Of a stretch of DNA of 64,000 nt, positions 19,450 to 29,325 are shown one piece after another. Location: assembly GCA_963931865.1 (NCBI GenBank), contig OZ007507.1:14256450-14320449 (forward strand), given 5' to 3'. The DNA comes from Axinella damicornis. Its lineage: Eukaryota; Porifera; Demospongiae; Axinellida; Axinellidae. A program made the position numbers and the translations under genes. The first letter of the stretch is position 1, and every line of letters starts with the position of its first letter. The notes under the pieces were generated by a model. The model did not search any database. It worked only from the letters and a program-made list of their open reading frames with translations, and was not told the DNA's origin.

Positions 19450-20471
19450 CCCTTTAAGCCCCATTGACGTCTATAGACGTCATTTAGACCCTATGCACTT
19501 GTAGGGCTTCTCGTCAGTCCAAAAAAGGGACCAAAAAGGCTTCAGAGGGCCTAGGGACGACTTTGAGGGACGAACTTAAAAATTTGGTCAGATTTCGGCG
19601 CACCTCCCCCACTAAATGTACAAGCGGGGGGGTATCAAAAGGGGGGGGGGGGGGGGGGGGGCGGCAGCCCCCCCCTTCGCATGTCGTGGGCGTTTTTTGA
19701 TTTTAATGAAATTCATTGGCCCGAGAATTTTTGATTCTAATGACATTCATAGACCCCACCCAGGGCCTCAAGAAAACCTGCAAATTGGTGGTGTAAGGTG
19801 TGCCATCAGTCATTCACATAATTGGTGAATGCAGTCTTTATTAACCCTTTAAGCCCCATTGACGTCTATAGACGTCATTTAGACCCTATGCACTTGTAGG
19901 GCTTCTCGTCAGTCCAAAAAAGGGACCAAAAAGGCTTCAGAGGGCCTAGGGACGACTTTGAGGGACGAACTTAAAAATTTGGTCAGATTTCGGCGCACCT
20001 CCCCCACTAAATGTACAAGCGGGGGGGTATCAAAAGGGGGGGGGGGGGGGGGGGGGGGCGGCAGCCCCCCCCCTTCGCATGTCGTGGGCGTTTTTTGATT
20101 TTAATGAAATTCATTGGCCCGAGAATTTTTGATTCTAATGACATTCATAGACCCCACCCAGGGCCTCAAGAAAACCTGCAAATTGGTGGTGTAAGGTGTG
20201 CCATCAGTCAGATCTGGCCCAAGTTTAGGGAAATTTTAATGCTGGGCGAAAATCCGACTGACATCCACCTTTGACCTCCGATTGCTGGGCTTGTGGGGGG
20301 TCATGAATATCGTTAACGGTATTGCCAGAGGGGTCTCTCCATGTGTGCGGGCCCCTCCAAGTTTGGCCGCTGAGGAGCGAATGCCGTGGGAGAGGAGTAC
20401 CTACGAAAGTGGTGTGCGCTGAATGCATGAAAATGTGTTGTCTTGGTGGGAAGAATTCGGTGGTTAAAGGG
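19450..20471. mobile_element. piggyBac-like non-autonomous element with TTAA target sites
   Basis: The ends are CCCTTTAA and TTAAAGGG, each flanked by TTAA (19446-19449 and 20472-20475). The paralogous locus at 31471-31485 has a single TTAA and no insert. That is an exact filled/empty pair and typical of piggyBac-type cut-and-paste elements. About 392 bp is present twice in tandem. The second copy also carries about 25 bp of host flank (CATAATTGGTGAATGCAGTC), so the doubling happened after insertion or is an assembly artefact. Each repeat holds a G run (about 20 bases). No transposase is encoded. A related copy lies inverted at about 53311-53863. Confidence 0.88.
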
Positions 20472-20475
20472 TTAA

Positions 20476-21330
20476 GTAGTTGCTGCACATGAGGAAGATA
20501 TACTGCGATATATGGTAGCTATAGCTAAACCTGGGAACGTATAAGGCTTGAAGCATATAGGTTTGGGAACTATATAGCTCCTGCTCCCAGTTGATAGTAT
20601 AATGTGCCACAGTCTGAAGTGTTTTTGATGTTTGCAACTAACCAAGTGGCGGATAGATTCTTGCGGGGATACCTCTAGGCACTAGCTAGCTACCCTAGTG
20701 AGTAACTATTTTACAGCTAACCTGTGGATGCAACTAACACATAATTAATGCATGATTCGTAAAGAGGGTAGCACCCAACTTAGACAATTTGTCTCCACAA
20801 AGGAGTTTGCATTCCAAAATTTGACTGTAATTTGGTGCTGTTGCTGACAGTCTCTATATTGACCATGGGATAATTGGATCAACTTGGTGCAAGCATGCAA
20901 GGATGTAGCTACTAGAAGAAGGACAACTCTCTAACAGCTGGATATTGAATAGTCATGTCTCAGTATGGAGCACAGAGGTGTGTAGGTAGCTACATGCCAG
21001 ATATTCATAGTCTAAACTGGATGCAGCTATATTGTTTACAAGGCACGATGGAACTTGAAAATGAATATTGAGTTGAGTGTGTTTGAAAGCCATTGGACAT
21101 AACAAATGCCACCCAAAGTATAGTAGTTGTGACGAGAGCCTTGAGAGAGCCTCCTGTGATCCGACAGCATGGATTGAGCACTGCAGCAAGCAGACTGGCT
21201 CTGGTGCTACGCGACTCAATGCAGTGCTTTCGTTCAACATAGCCTCATTCCCAGACGTTAGAGTGCCTGGGAACGAGGCTAAATGCAACATCAATGCATG
21301 CTATTATGATTTGTGGGTGATATTCATATT
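20476..21330. other. Duplicated intergenic sequence (pairs with 31480-32370)
   Basis: Collinear with 31480-32370. It includes a palindromic-family element at 21240-21281, also present at 32283-32324. Open frames here have no recognisable product. Confidence 0.65.
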
Positions 21331-21408
21331 TAGGAGTTTAACAGAAGTTAAACAATGTTAACTTTGGAGCGGTATGCGCTGGTGGAATGGGTGGGGCTGT
21401 GCACGTGA

Positions 21409-21681
21409 TTGTCACGTGACGGTCAGGTGATAAAGTCAGTTGCTTGCAGTTCCCCGCGTGGCAGGAGGGCGAGTTTGGGCTGTAGGACAAATTCTAAAAA
21501 GAAAGGAGCAAACCTCAGCGGAGGAAGCGGCAGTATGGCGGACGACGAAGACGGCGTTGGGAGACATCTAGAAGACGCGAGTAGGGAGTCGCCCTCCGGG
21601 ACAGTGACAACAGCCCAGCTGCGGGCGTTGATGGACCGTAAGCAGTCCAGGCAGCCTTGCCCAGCTTTGGGTAAATGGTAG
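21409..21681 (+). pseudogene. DIRS ORF1 N-terminal fragment
   Basis: An open frame of 90 codons begins with MSRDGQVIKS and contains a charged region (MADDEDGVGRHLEDASRES). It sits about 80 bp inside the element's left end, which fits the start of a gag-like ORF1. The first 28 codons recur at 24012-24095 in copy 2, where the frame then diverges. Its function is inferred from position only. Confidence 0.5.
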
Positions 21682-21930
21682 GTCTGAAGGTCAGAGAGGC
21701 GATGCAATCCCAAGGTGAGCGGGGATGGCTATGGATACTGGTCGGGGGTGCAAGGTACCCGGCATGTGGCACAGAACCAGTGACACGAGCCCGCAGCTGC
21801 GCATGCGCAGGAGGTTGAATCGCCAGATTCAACTGGGCTGCTAGTAATAAGGCAGTTGGCTATTAATAAAGCATTGTTGGGCAGTAGGCAGGGGGCGGAA
21901 GGCTTGAGTTAACTAGGACTTTGTCGTTAC

Positions 21931-22120
21931 CAGTTGTAGCCTTGGTGGCCGGTTACACGTGTAGCCTTGATGGCCCGTTACACGTGTGGCCTTGGTGGCC
22001 AGATGTTCACCTGAGTGGTGACGTTGTGGGCCTTGGTGGCCTGGTTTACATTCCATGTTTTGGCAATCATGCGGGGCCTCGGTGGCCGTTTTGCACTATT
22101 GGGTTGCCTTGGTGCTCACT
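21931..22120 (+). repeat. Degenerate 29-bp minisatellite (DIRS copy 1)
   Basis: About six diverged units of GCCTTGGTGGCC lie with variable spacing upstream of the recombinase remnant. They are the same core as the arrays at 2061-2650 and 26246-26806 but much less uniform. Confidence 0.75.
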
Positions 22121-22433
22121 TAAAGTGCTACGTTATCTATACGTAGCTTAATTAGTGCTGGCTCAGTATAGCTAGCTACGGAAAGGCCTTCTTTATAGCT
22201 ATGGGTCGGAGTACCCTGATAGACATCTTAGGGCCCAGTGTGACCTTTGGGTTCATGTTGGCCTCTTGAGGTTTGGTCCGATTTTGACAACCTTGGTGGT
22301 CTGGTCTAGTTCCATTTCTACCCCTTGGGTAGAGGGACTTTTCCCTGTATATTGGGCATGGAGACCCACTGAATGATAAGTTGAGATTGGAGTTGCTGTT
22401 GCGGGGTACCCACAGAAATAAATCGGGGGGCAA

Positions 22434-23062
22434 GGTCCAACGCCTTCCCATTTCGCCATTAATACTAGACAAAATCTTCCAGATTTTGAACCACAACCCA
22501 GGCAAATACGAGAACAAGCTTATGTGGGCGGCTTGCTGCCTGGGGTTCTTCGCTTCCTTCGCTCAGGAGAATTCACAGTTCAGAGCAATGAACCTTACGA
22601 CCCATCGTGGCATTTGTCAGTGCAGGATGTGGCAGTGGACTCCATGGATAACCCATTGGGGCTGCAAGTGGGGATTAAGGGTTCGAAAATGGATTAATGG
22701 TGCCGCGGTATATGCCTCATGGTTGGAAGAATTGAGAAGAAGATTTGTCCCGTAAAGGCCATGCTGGCTTTTTTGGCGGTTAGGGGTTTCAAAAGCGGCC
22801 CTCTCTTCTGTTTCAGAGATGGCACCCCGTTATTAAGGCAATAGTTTGTAAAGAGACTACGGGAAATCTTGTGTGCAGCGGGAGTGGATTGCACTCACTT
22901 CTCGGGCCATTCATTCCGGATTGGAGTGGCCACTGATGCGGCGGCCAGGGGAGTAGCCGAGTCAATAATCCAGACATTAATATAGTGGGGAGATGGAGTA
23001 GTGACTCCTACAAGAGGTACATTCGCATTCCTAGAGCTGAACTTGCTAAAATATCTGCCTAG
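22434..23062 (+). pseudogene. Tyrosine recombinase (DIRS-type integrase) remnant
   Basis: Read across frames, the segment carries the whole C-terminal catalytic order of a DIRS tyrosine recombinase. First comes RLPISPLILDKIF, then MWAACCLGFF, then a frame change into RFLRSGEFTV with the first catalytic Arg. KGSKMD corresponds to the beta-hairpin Lys region. CPVKAML follows, then GPLFCFRDGTPL, GHSFRIG (the H-x-x-R pair) and GRWSSDSYKRYIR with the Tyr nucleophile, ending at TAG 23060-23062. There are frame changes near 22550 and 22975 and stops after SKMD and after LLRQ, so it is inactive. It shows that the elements belong to the tyrosine-recombinase retroelements and not to LTR or LINE groups. 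Confidence 0.85.
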
Positions 23063-23365
23063 TTGATCCAGTAGAGTGATATAGATCACTGAGCTGTATG
23101 TATATTCAGTGCAGTTGTACTGATATGGTTTCTTCTCAGATTGTTATTGATTGGAAGTTCAGGTCATTTTGATTCAAAGATGGATAGATAAAGAGTAATC
23201 CTACCTCTTTTCTGTAGGGCAGAATTGTAGAAGGGGTTAATTGATGTGATTTGGGGAAGGATCACCATAATTATGGTGATAGTGGATGTTTGGGGGTTGT
23301 CCCCTCCATCACATCAATATCAGGAAGCAATAAGTTACATACAAGTATTGCTGCGGCTATATAGG

Positions 23366-23841
23366 TACGGGGAGAGCAAGCGGTTCTCCACTGGCTGTGG
23401 GGAGAGCAGCAGCTCTCCACTGGCTTCTATATGTGAGGGGAGAGCAAGAGGTTCTCCACTGGCTGCTATAGGGTGGGGAGAGCAGCAGCTCTCCACTGGC
23501 TGCTATATGCGTGAGGAGAGCAGCAGCTCTCCACTGGCTGCTATAGGTGTGGGGAGAGCAGCAGCTCTCCACTGGCGGCTATTTGTGCGGGGAGAGCAGC
23601 AGCTCTCCACTGGCTGCTATATATGTGAGGAGAACAGCAATTCTCCACTGGCTGCTATTTGTTAGGGGAGAGCAGCAGCTCTCCACGAGTGTGGGGAGAG
23701 CAAGCGGTTCTCCACTGACGGCTATATGGGCGGGGAGAGCAAGCGGCTCTCCGCTGGCTGCGATATGTACAGGGAGAGCCAAGCGGCTATCCCATGGCGG
23801 CTTTATGTGCGTGGAGAGCCTAGCGACTCTCCACTAGCGCT
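23366..23841 (+). repeat. Array of 13 hairpins (DIRS copy 1)
   Basis: It appears base-for-base the same as the arrays at 2795-3268 and 26951-27426, including the double-arm variant GGAGAA...TTCTCC. It lies between the recombinase remnant and the 3' end of the element. Confidence 0.92.
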
Positions 23842-24289
23842 TTGTAAGTAGTGCACAGCCCCAACACCATTACCGCAATTATAACCAATCTGTGATTGGT
23901 GATGTATGGTTATTCGAAGCGAACAGAAGTTAATAGGAGTTTAACAGAAGTTAAACAATGTTAACTTTGGAGCGGTATGCGCTGGTGGAATGGGTGGGGC
24001 TGTGCACGTGATTGTCACGTGACGGTCAGGTGATAAAGTCAGTTGCTTGCAGTTCCCCGCGTGGCAGGAGGGCGAGTTTGGGCTGTAGGACAAATTCTCC
24101 CTCCCTCCTCATCCCAATGTTAATATCACATGTTACATTCAATCTTTTGGATCTACTCTCCAAACCAGAGAAAAATATCAGGCCCCAGAAGAATGTCACC
24201 ACCATTGAGTAGTGGGGAGTATGTTTTAATACCTTTGCCAGCATAGTAGTCATGCGGCAATCGGATAGGATGAGAGATTTGTTAGCTTA

Positions 24290-24699
24290 CAGTGAAGTTA
24301 TTATTAAGGCTAGTCAAGAATATGAGGACACCCCCTGGCTATCATATGATGCCCAGTTGTAGACAGGCTGCGACCCGACCACATGCGCCATGGGCCCAGC
24401 TGGATGCAGTATTGTGGACAGTGAATTTCGCGCGAGCCAGACCCAAAGGCCGTGATCATGAGGGCGAAGAAAGGGATGGCGAGTGAGTCAGCAAGGTGAC
24501 CAGGGAAGCGGACCCCAGCCGTAAGTGGGTAGCCAAGGAAACAGCAGGGAAGCGCTACACCCCTTACGCGAGAATGCCAGTGTGTCTGAGGTGGAATTCA
24601 CGGGACGGGTGCATTTTCCGTGCCTGTCGGTTTAATCACTGCTGCTCCAAGTGTAGCAGTCACTTTCACAGGGAGTATAACTGCATGCAGCTCAAGTAG
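24290..24699 (+). pseudogene. DIRS ORF1 C-terminus with Cys/His finger (copy 2)
   Basis: Same segment as 60-448. It has the same frameshift, plus a TGA after GEERDGE (about 24484-24486) where copy A reads CGA. The Cys/His finger (VCLRWN...HREYNC) is unchanged in its metal-binding residues. Confidence 0.7.
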
Positions 24700-24849
24700 T
24701 TGGGGGACCTGGAGGGCTTAATAGCCAAGTACCGCCGACTTTTCGTCCTGACTCCGTCAGGCATTGAGTCACGGAATGGAGTGGGCTAAGAGCCTTTGTC
24801 TAGTAGATGATGGCATATATGTGGCGCCTTCATTCGTTGAGTGCATTTT

Positions 24850-26010
24850 TGCTCATGATTTGATCATAGGTGACCTGCAGCATGCAGGGTTGCGGAATTT
24901 GCTCAAGTCACAGCTTGACCAGGGGTATGGCTTGGGTTTATTATTGATCCTCATTGAAGGATCTGTTGCTGTGCCTTGTTCGTTAAGCTCTGCAATGCTA
25001 TTCGTAGTATTCCACAATTGGGTAGCGGTCCCGTTAGAGCTGTTGCTAGTGTCGTTGGCCAGATCATTGCTATGGGCCATGCAATAGGCCCGGTAGCCAG
25101 GATCCGCACTCGAGCACTTTATCGAGTCATTGAGGAGCGTTGGTCTAGGTCAGGTCTGGTTATGCTGTCTGAAGAGGCTCATGAGGAGCTTCAGTTTTGG
25201 CACCAGAACATGCATTCCCTCAATGCAATTATTGGTCAGCCCATTTTTTAAAAAATTTTTATTTTATTTTATTTTTTTAAATTTATTTTTTCACAGGACA
25301 TATACTCGCGTGGTTTTTTCTGATGCCAGTGCTACTGGTTATGGTGGCTAGCTATGTGGTTGATCATGAATTAGACCGTGAGGTTGCCCATGGCCAGTGG
25401 TCGCTTGTGGAATCTAAGCAGAGCTCCACTTGGAGAGAGCTGATATCTGTGGATCAAGTGCTTCAATCCTTTTCTGTAAAGTTTAGCAGGCCATAGAGTC
25501 AAATGGTTCACTAACATCCTGAATGTAGTCAGGGCTGTTCAGTCAGGTAGTTGTAGACAGCATCTACAGGATGCAGCAATGAGCATTTTCAAAGTATGCC
25601 TCGCACATAATATCAGACTGGATGTTGCATGGATCCCTAGAACCTTTAATGACAGGGCCGATTTCTTGAGCTGCATTGTTGACTAGGATGACTGGCAGTT
25701 GTGCCCATTTGTGTTTTGCCAGTTGGATGCTATGTGGGGTCCTCACACGATTGATTGATTTGCCTCGTGTTATAACACTCAGCTGGAAAGCCTTGATAGC
25801 CGGTTCTGGTTTCCTCGCGGTGAAGCTGTTGATACGTTTACCAGATCCTGGTATGGAGAGGTCAACTGGTGGGTTCCGCCACAGTCTCTAGTCTGCCGTA
25901 TGTGCCTACATGCTGAGCCAGGTGGCACAAGAGGTACCTTGGTTGTCACAGCATGGAAGTCAGCACCACACTGGCTGTTGATTTGCCCTGATGGCTGCCA
26001 CTTAGCACCA
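24850..26010 (+). pseudogene. DIRS pol remnant (copy 2)
   Basis: RT connection (VASVVGQIIAMG), RNase H (VVFSDASATGYGG), IPRTFNDRADFLS and the DDWQL...WGPHTID linker occur in the same order as in copy A. Both linker stops (before DDWQL and after HTID) are shared. The A/T tract between connection and RNase H (25245-25292) differs in length and composition from copy A. Confidence 0.75.
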
Positions 26011-26245
26011 TATATGTTCAGCGTTGGTGTGCTATCGCCGGCGATAACGTTTGGTTGCAGTGGCTCTAATATTGCCAGTGTTATGCAGCCTGTAATGTAC
26101 CTCCATGTACTTTTCTGTTGAACCTAGAATGGTCAAAACTGGATTTTGTGTACGTGTGTATAATGTTGTTGTCTCGCTATTATTGGTGTGCAGCCAGAAT
26201 GGTTTATGGCTAGCTAGAGATGTTGGCTTTCGTAGCTTGTACAGG

Positions 26246-26806
26246 TGTAGCCTCGGTGGCCTGTTCACCGGTGTGTCCTTGGGGCCTGTTCACATTAAGT
26301 GTGGCCTCGGTGGCCTGTGCATTTTGTGGCCCTGTTCACAAGGGTGGCCTCAGTGGCCTGTTCACATTAAGTGTGGCCTCGGTGGCCTGTTCACATTAAG
26401 TGTGGCCTCAGCGGCCTGTTCACATTAAGCGTGGCCTTGGTGGCCTGTTCACATTAAGTGTGGCCTCGGTGGCCTGTTCACATTAAGTGGGGCCTCGGTG
26501 GCCTATGCACATTAAGTGTGGCCTCGGTGGCCTGTGCACATTAAGTGTGGCCTCGGTGGCCTGTGCACATTAATTGTGGCCTCGGTGGCCTGGCACATTA
26601 AGTGTGGCCTCGGTGGCCTGGCACATTAAGTGTGGCCTCAGTGGCCTGTGCACATTAATTGTGGCCTCGGTGGCCTGTGCACAATAAGTGTGGCCTCAGT
26701 GGCCTGGCACATTAAGTGTGGCCTTGGTGGCCCGTTCACTAGGTGGCCTCGGTGGCTTGGTCACCACTATGGCCTCGTTGGCCAATGTGCCCTCAGTGGC
26801 CTGTTA
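26246..26806 (+). repeat. 29-bp minisatellite with GGCCnnnnnGGCC core (DIRS copy 2)
   Basis: About 19 units, nearly the same series of variant units as copy A, with one or two unit-length differences near the 3' end. Confidence 0.9.
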
Positions 26807-26950
26807 ACACAATTTCATAGGTGTATACTTTCCACCTTGAGGGTGGGACGGTGTTGGGGCTGAATTTAAGGGTTAGGGGGGTTGTCCCCTCCATCACATC
26901 AATATCAGGAAGCAATAAGTTACATACAAGTATTGCTGCGGCTATATAGG

Positions 26951-27426
26951 TACGGGGAGAGCAAGCGGTTCTCCACTGGCTGTGGGGAGAGCAGCAGCTC
27001 TCCACTGGCTTCTATATGTGAGGGGAGAGCAAGAGGTTCTCCACTGGCTGCTATAGGGTGGGGAGAGCAGCAGCTCTCCACTGGCTGCTATATGCGTGAG
27101 GAGAGCAGCAGCTCTCCACTGGCTGCTATAGGTGTGGGGAGAGCAGCAGCTCTCCACTGGCGGCTATTTGTGCGGGGAGAGCAGCAGCTCTCCACTGGCT
27201 GCTATATATGTGAGGAGAACAGCAATTCTCCACTGGCTGCTATTTGTTAGGGGAGAGCAGCAGCTCTCCACGAGTGTGGGGAGAGCAAGCGGTTCTCCAC
27301 TGACGGCTATATGGGCGGGGAGAGCAAGCGGCTCTCCGCTGGCTGCGATATGTACAGGGAGAGCCAAGCGGCTATCCCATGGCGGCTTTATGTGCGTGGA
27401 GAGCCTAGCGACTCTCCACTAGCGCT
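26951..27426 (+). repeat. Array of 13 hairpins (DIRS copy 2)
   Basis: Third apparently identical copy of the array. Downstream, the element ends with another small hairpin (AACCAATC-TGT-GATTGGT, about 27469-27487) shortly before the 3' terminus. Confidence 0.92.
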
Positions 27427-27518
27427 TTGTAAGTAGTGCACAGCCCCAACACCATTACCGCAATTATAACCAATCTGTGATTGGTGATGTATGGTTATTC
27501 GAAGCGAACAGAAGTTAA

Positions 27519-28440
27519 GTAGTGTTTATAGCATGTTTAGAAATAATTATTAGTTCAGACATGTAGGTAGTCAAACCTGCTACAACACTCAGAAACAATT
27601 ACACAATAGCTACACAGCAATAATCCATGGTTGTTTTATCCCACGCAGTTGCAAGCAGCTGGAACACCACATTTGGCTTAGTACTCTATTATGACAGCCA
27701 CCTCTCTATTATCGTCATACTGCTGGTCCCCTCCTCGGTACTTCAGATGGTTGCACCAAGTAGTCTTTCCCCGCAAAGTGCCTGAACTGGAAGAAACCAA
27801 CACACATAATCCAGGCTCATATTTGGTTGGTCTTGATTTCAACCAGACTCGTCCTGATTGTTTTCAACTAGGGTCATGTTGTCAACCAGGCTAATGTTTC
27901 AGTCATTTGTGAGTGCCTGACTGCTGATGTAGCTATATATAATTATGGTACGGTTACCACCTATAGGCCTCATGATCTTATTACCATGATCAATGTAGCC
28001 ATGGAAGCACAGCTGTGTTAGCTGTCACGAGCAGGTATAGCTAATAATATTAACCGTCATAGCTAATAGCTAGCTAACTTTCAAAATGAATGGTAGCTAC
28101 TACAGTAGCAGTCATGGATGGATATTAGATGCTCCGTGAGTATTTTTTAGGACTGCTATATTCTTACTCAAAAGGACCACTAGCAAACCATCATAGCAAT
28201 TAACCCTGCATATTTTGACGATCAGATAGCCTGTACTATCAATGTAGGTATGCGTCAATTGTCAGCCAGACTTCAACTGCAACATGAGTCCTTGCGTACT
28301 ACTCTATCCTCTATCATTCCCTGAGGCTTGAAATGAGGCTATATAATGTGCACTGAAGTCAAGTTGACATAAATTATATGATCAAAAGTGCTGTAACATG
28401 ATGCATTGATCGATGTGGTTTACATGCATGCATGCAGTAC
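27519..28440. other. End of duplicate unit 1 and start of unit 2
   Basis: 27519-27730 pairs with 32375-32590 (the flank right of the DIRS insertion). 27733-28425 pairs with 10463-11040 (arrestin 5' region). The junction of the tandem duplication is therefore close to 27732. No gene is supported. Confidence 0.7.
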
Positions 28441-29109
28441 TGATGTTTTCAGTCCGACCAACTGTCTTTAAGTATAAAGTGCCACAGCCTGAAGTTTTGA
28501 TGTTTGCAACTAACCTATAGCTAGTGACCGATAGATGTTTGGATACCTCTAGTCTTGAACCTCTATAGTGATGTTAGTCAGCACTGCAGAGTGAAGTCAC
28601 TAAGTAACTATAGCCCTTGCTATCCAGCAGCTGGACATTGAAAAAACAATATAGTCATGTCTAAGTACGGATAATACGATAATACAGCACTTCTCTCTGC
28701 CTTGCATGTGCAGTAATAGCATCTCATGCACTCATTACAACCCCTGCGTGATGGGAATTCGTATGACCACACAAACTAGCTAGCTAGCTATAGCTACTAA
28801 ACAGCATATCTAGTAGGGCATGCTTGAAAGTGTTGACTGCGGTAATAGACCTTTAGCTATCGGTTATGATGTAATGCAGGGGGAATGCTGGAATTACAAG
28901 GATTCAGAAACAATTAAGCATGCATGTTCTTGTGTTTTCATGTATGACTCAAAAATACATTGAAGCATGTTAATCATGTATTTCACGCCTACTTTTGCCC
29001 CCAATGGCCTTCATGCTCAATCTTAGATGGGTGCATGATCTTCTATCATGATAATGGAATACAAGTACACATAATTTTTCTCATGTGCAGTTATACACTG
29101 TAGTTTATT
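28440..29109. other. Duplicated intergenic sequence (pairs with 16130-17160)
   Basis: At 28440 the match jumps from the arrestin-side flank directly to the leucine-rich gene side. The SMB, FUT and CARD segments present at this point in unit 1 are therefore missing here and found instead at 34.4-39.6 kb. Confidence 0.65.
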
Positions 29110-29166
29110 AACTCAGAATAATAATTAACACAACAGAATCTGTTGTGTTAATTATTATTCTGAGTT
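29110..29166. repeat. Perfect 28-bp palindrome, 1-base loop
   Basis: AACTCAGAATAATAATTAAC... and its exact complement are separated by a single A. It is absent at the paralogous place in unit 1, so it arose after the duplication. It is made partly of the neighbouring TTAACACAACAGA repeat, which suggests templated inversion and not transposition. Confidence 0.9.
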
Positions 29167-29167
29167 G

Positions 29168-29325
29168 TACTAACACAACAGATCTATTAACACAACAGTT
29201 CTAATAATCAGATTAAGACAACAGATCTAATAATCAGATTAACACAACAGATCTAATAATACAACAGATCTAATAATATTATATAATCAGATTAACACAA
29301 CAGATCTAATAATCAGATTACCAAC
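29168..29325. repeat. TAATCAGATTAACACAACAGATC tandem repeat, copy 2
   Basis: Counterpart of 17165-17312 with different unit number and order. Confidence 0.85.

Larger units (their letters stand above)
21331..23933 (+). mobile_element. DIRS-like element, copy 1 (5' end, ORF1 start, recombinase, 3' end)
   Basis: An internally deleted element of 2603 bp. It starts TAGGAGTTTAACAGAAGTTAA and ends GAAGCGAACAGAAGTTAA. It has the ORF1 N-terminus, a short degenerate minisatellite, a tyrosine-recombinase remnant and the hairpin array, but no RT or RNase H. It is followed with no spacer by copy 2. The left host junction is at 21330/21331. The empty paralogous site is at 32374/32375. Confidence 0.85.
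23934..27518 (+). mobile_element. DIRS-like element, copy 2 (complete ends, internally deleted)
   Basis: An element of 3585 bp with both ends, directly joined to copy 1 (GAAGTTAA/TAGGAG junction at 23933/23934). After the shared 5' end of about 180 bp it has a unique 130 bp piece, then ORF1 C-terminus, RT connection, RNase H, WGPHT linker, 29-bp minisatellite, hairpin array and 3' end. The recombinase is absent. It matches copy A (1-3362) very closely and shares its frameshifts and stops, so both descend from one already defective source element. That source must have moved in trans. Confidence 0.85.
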
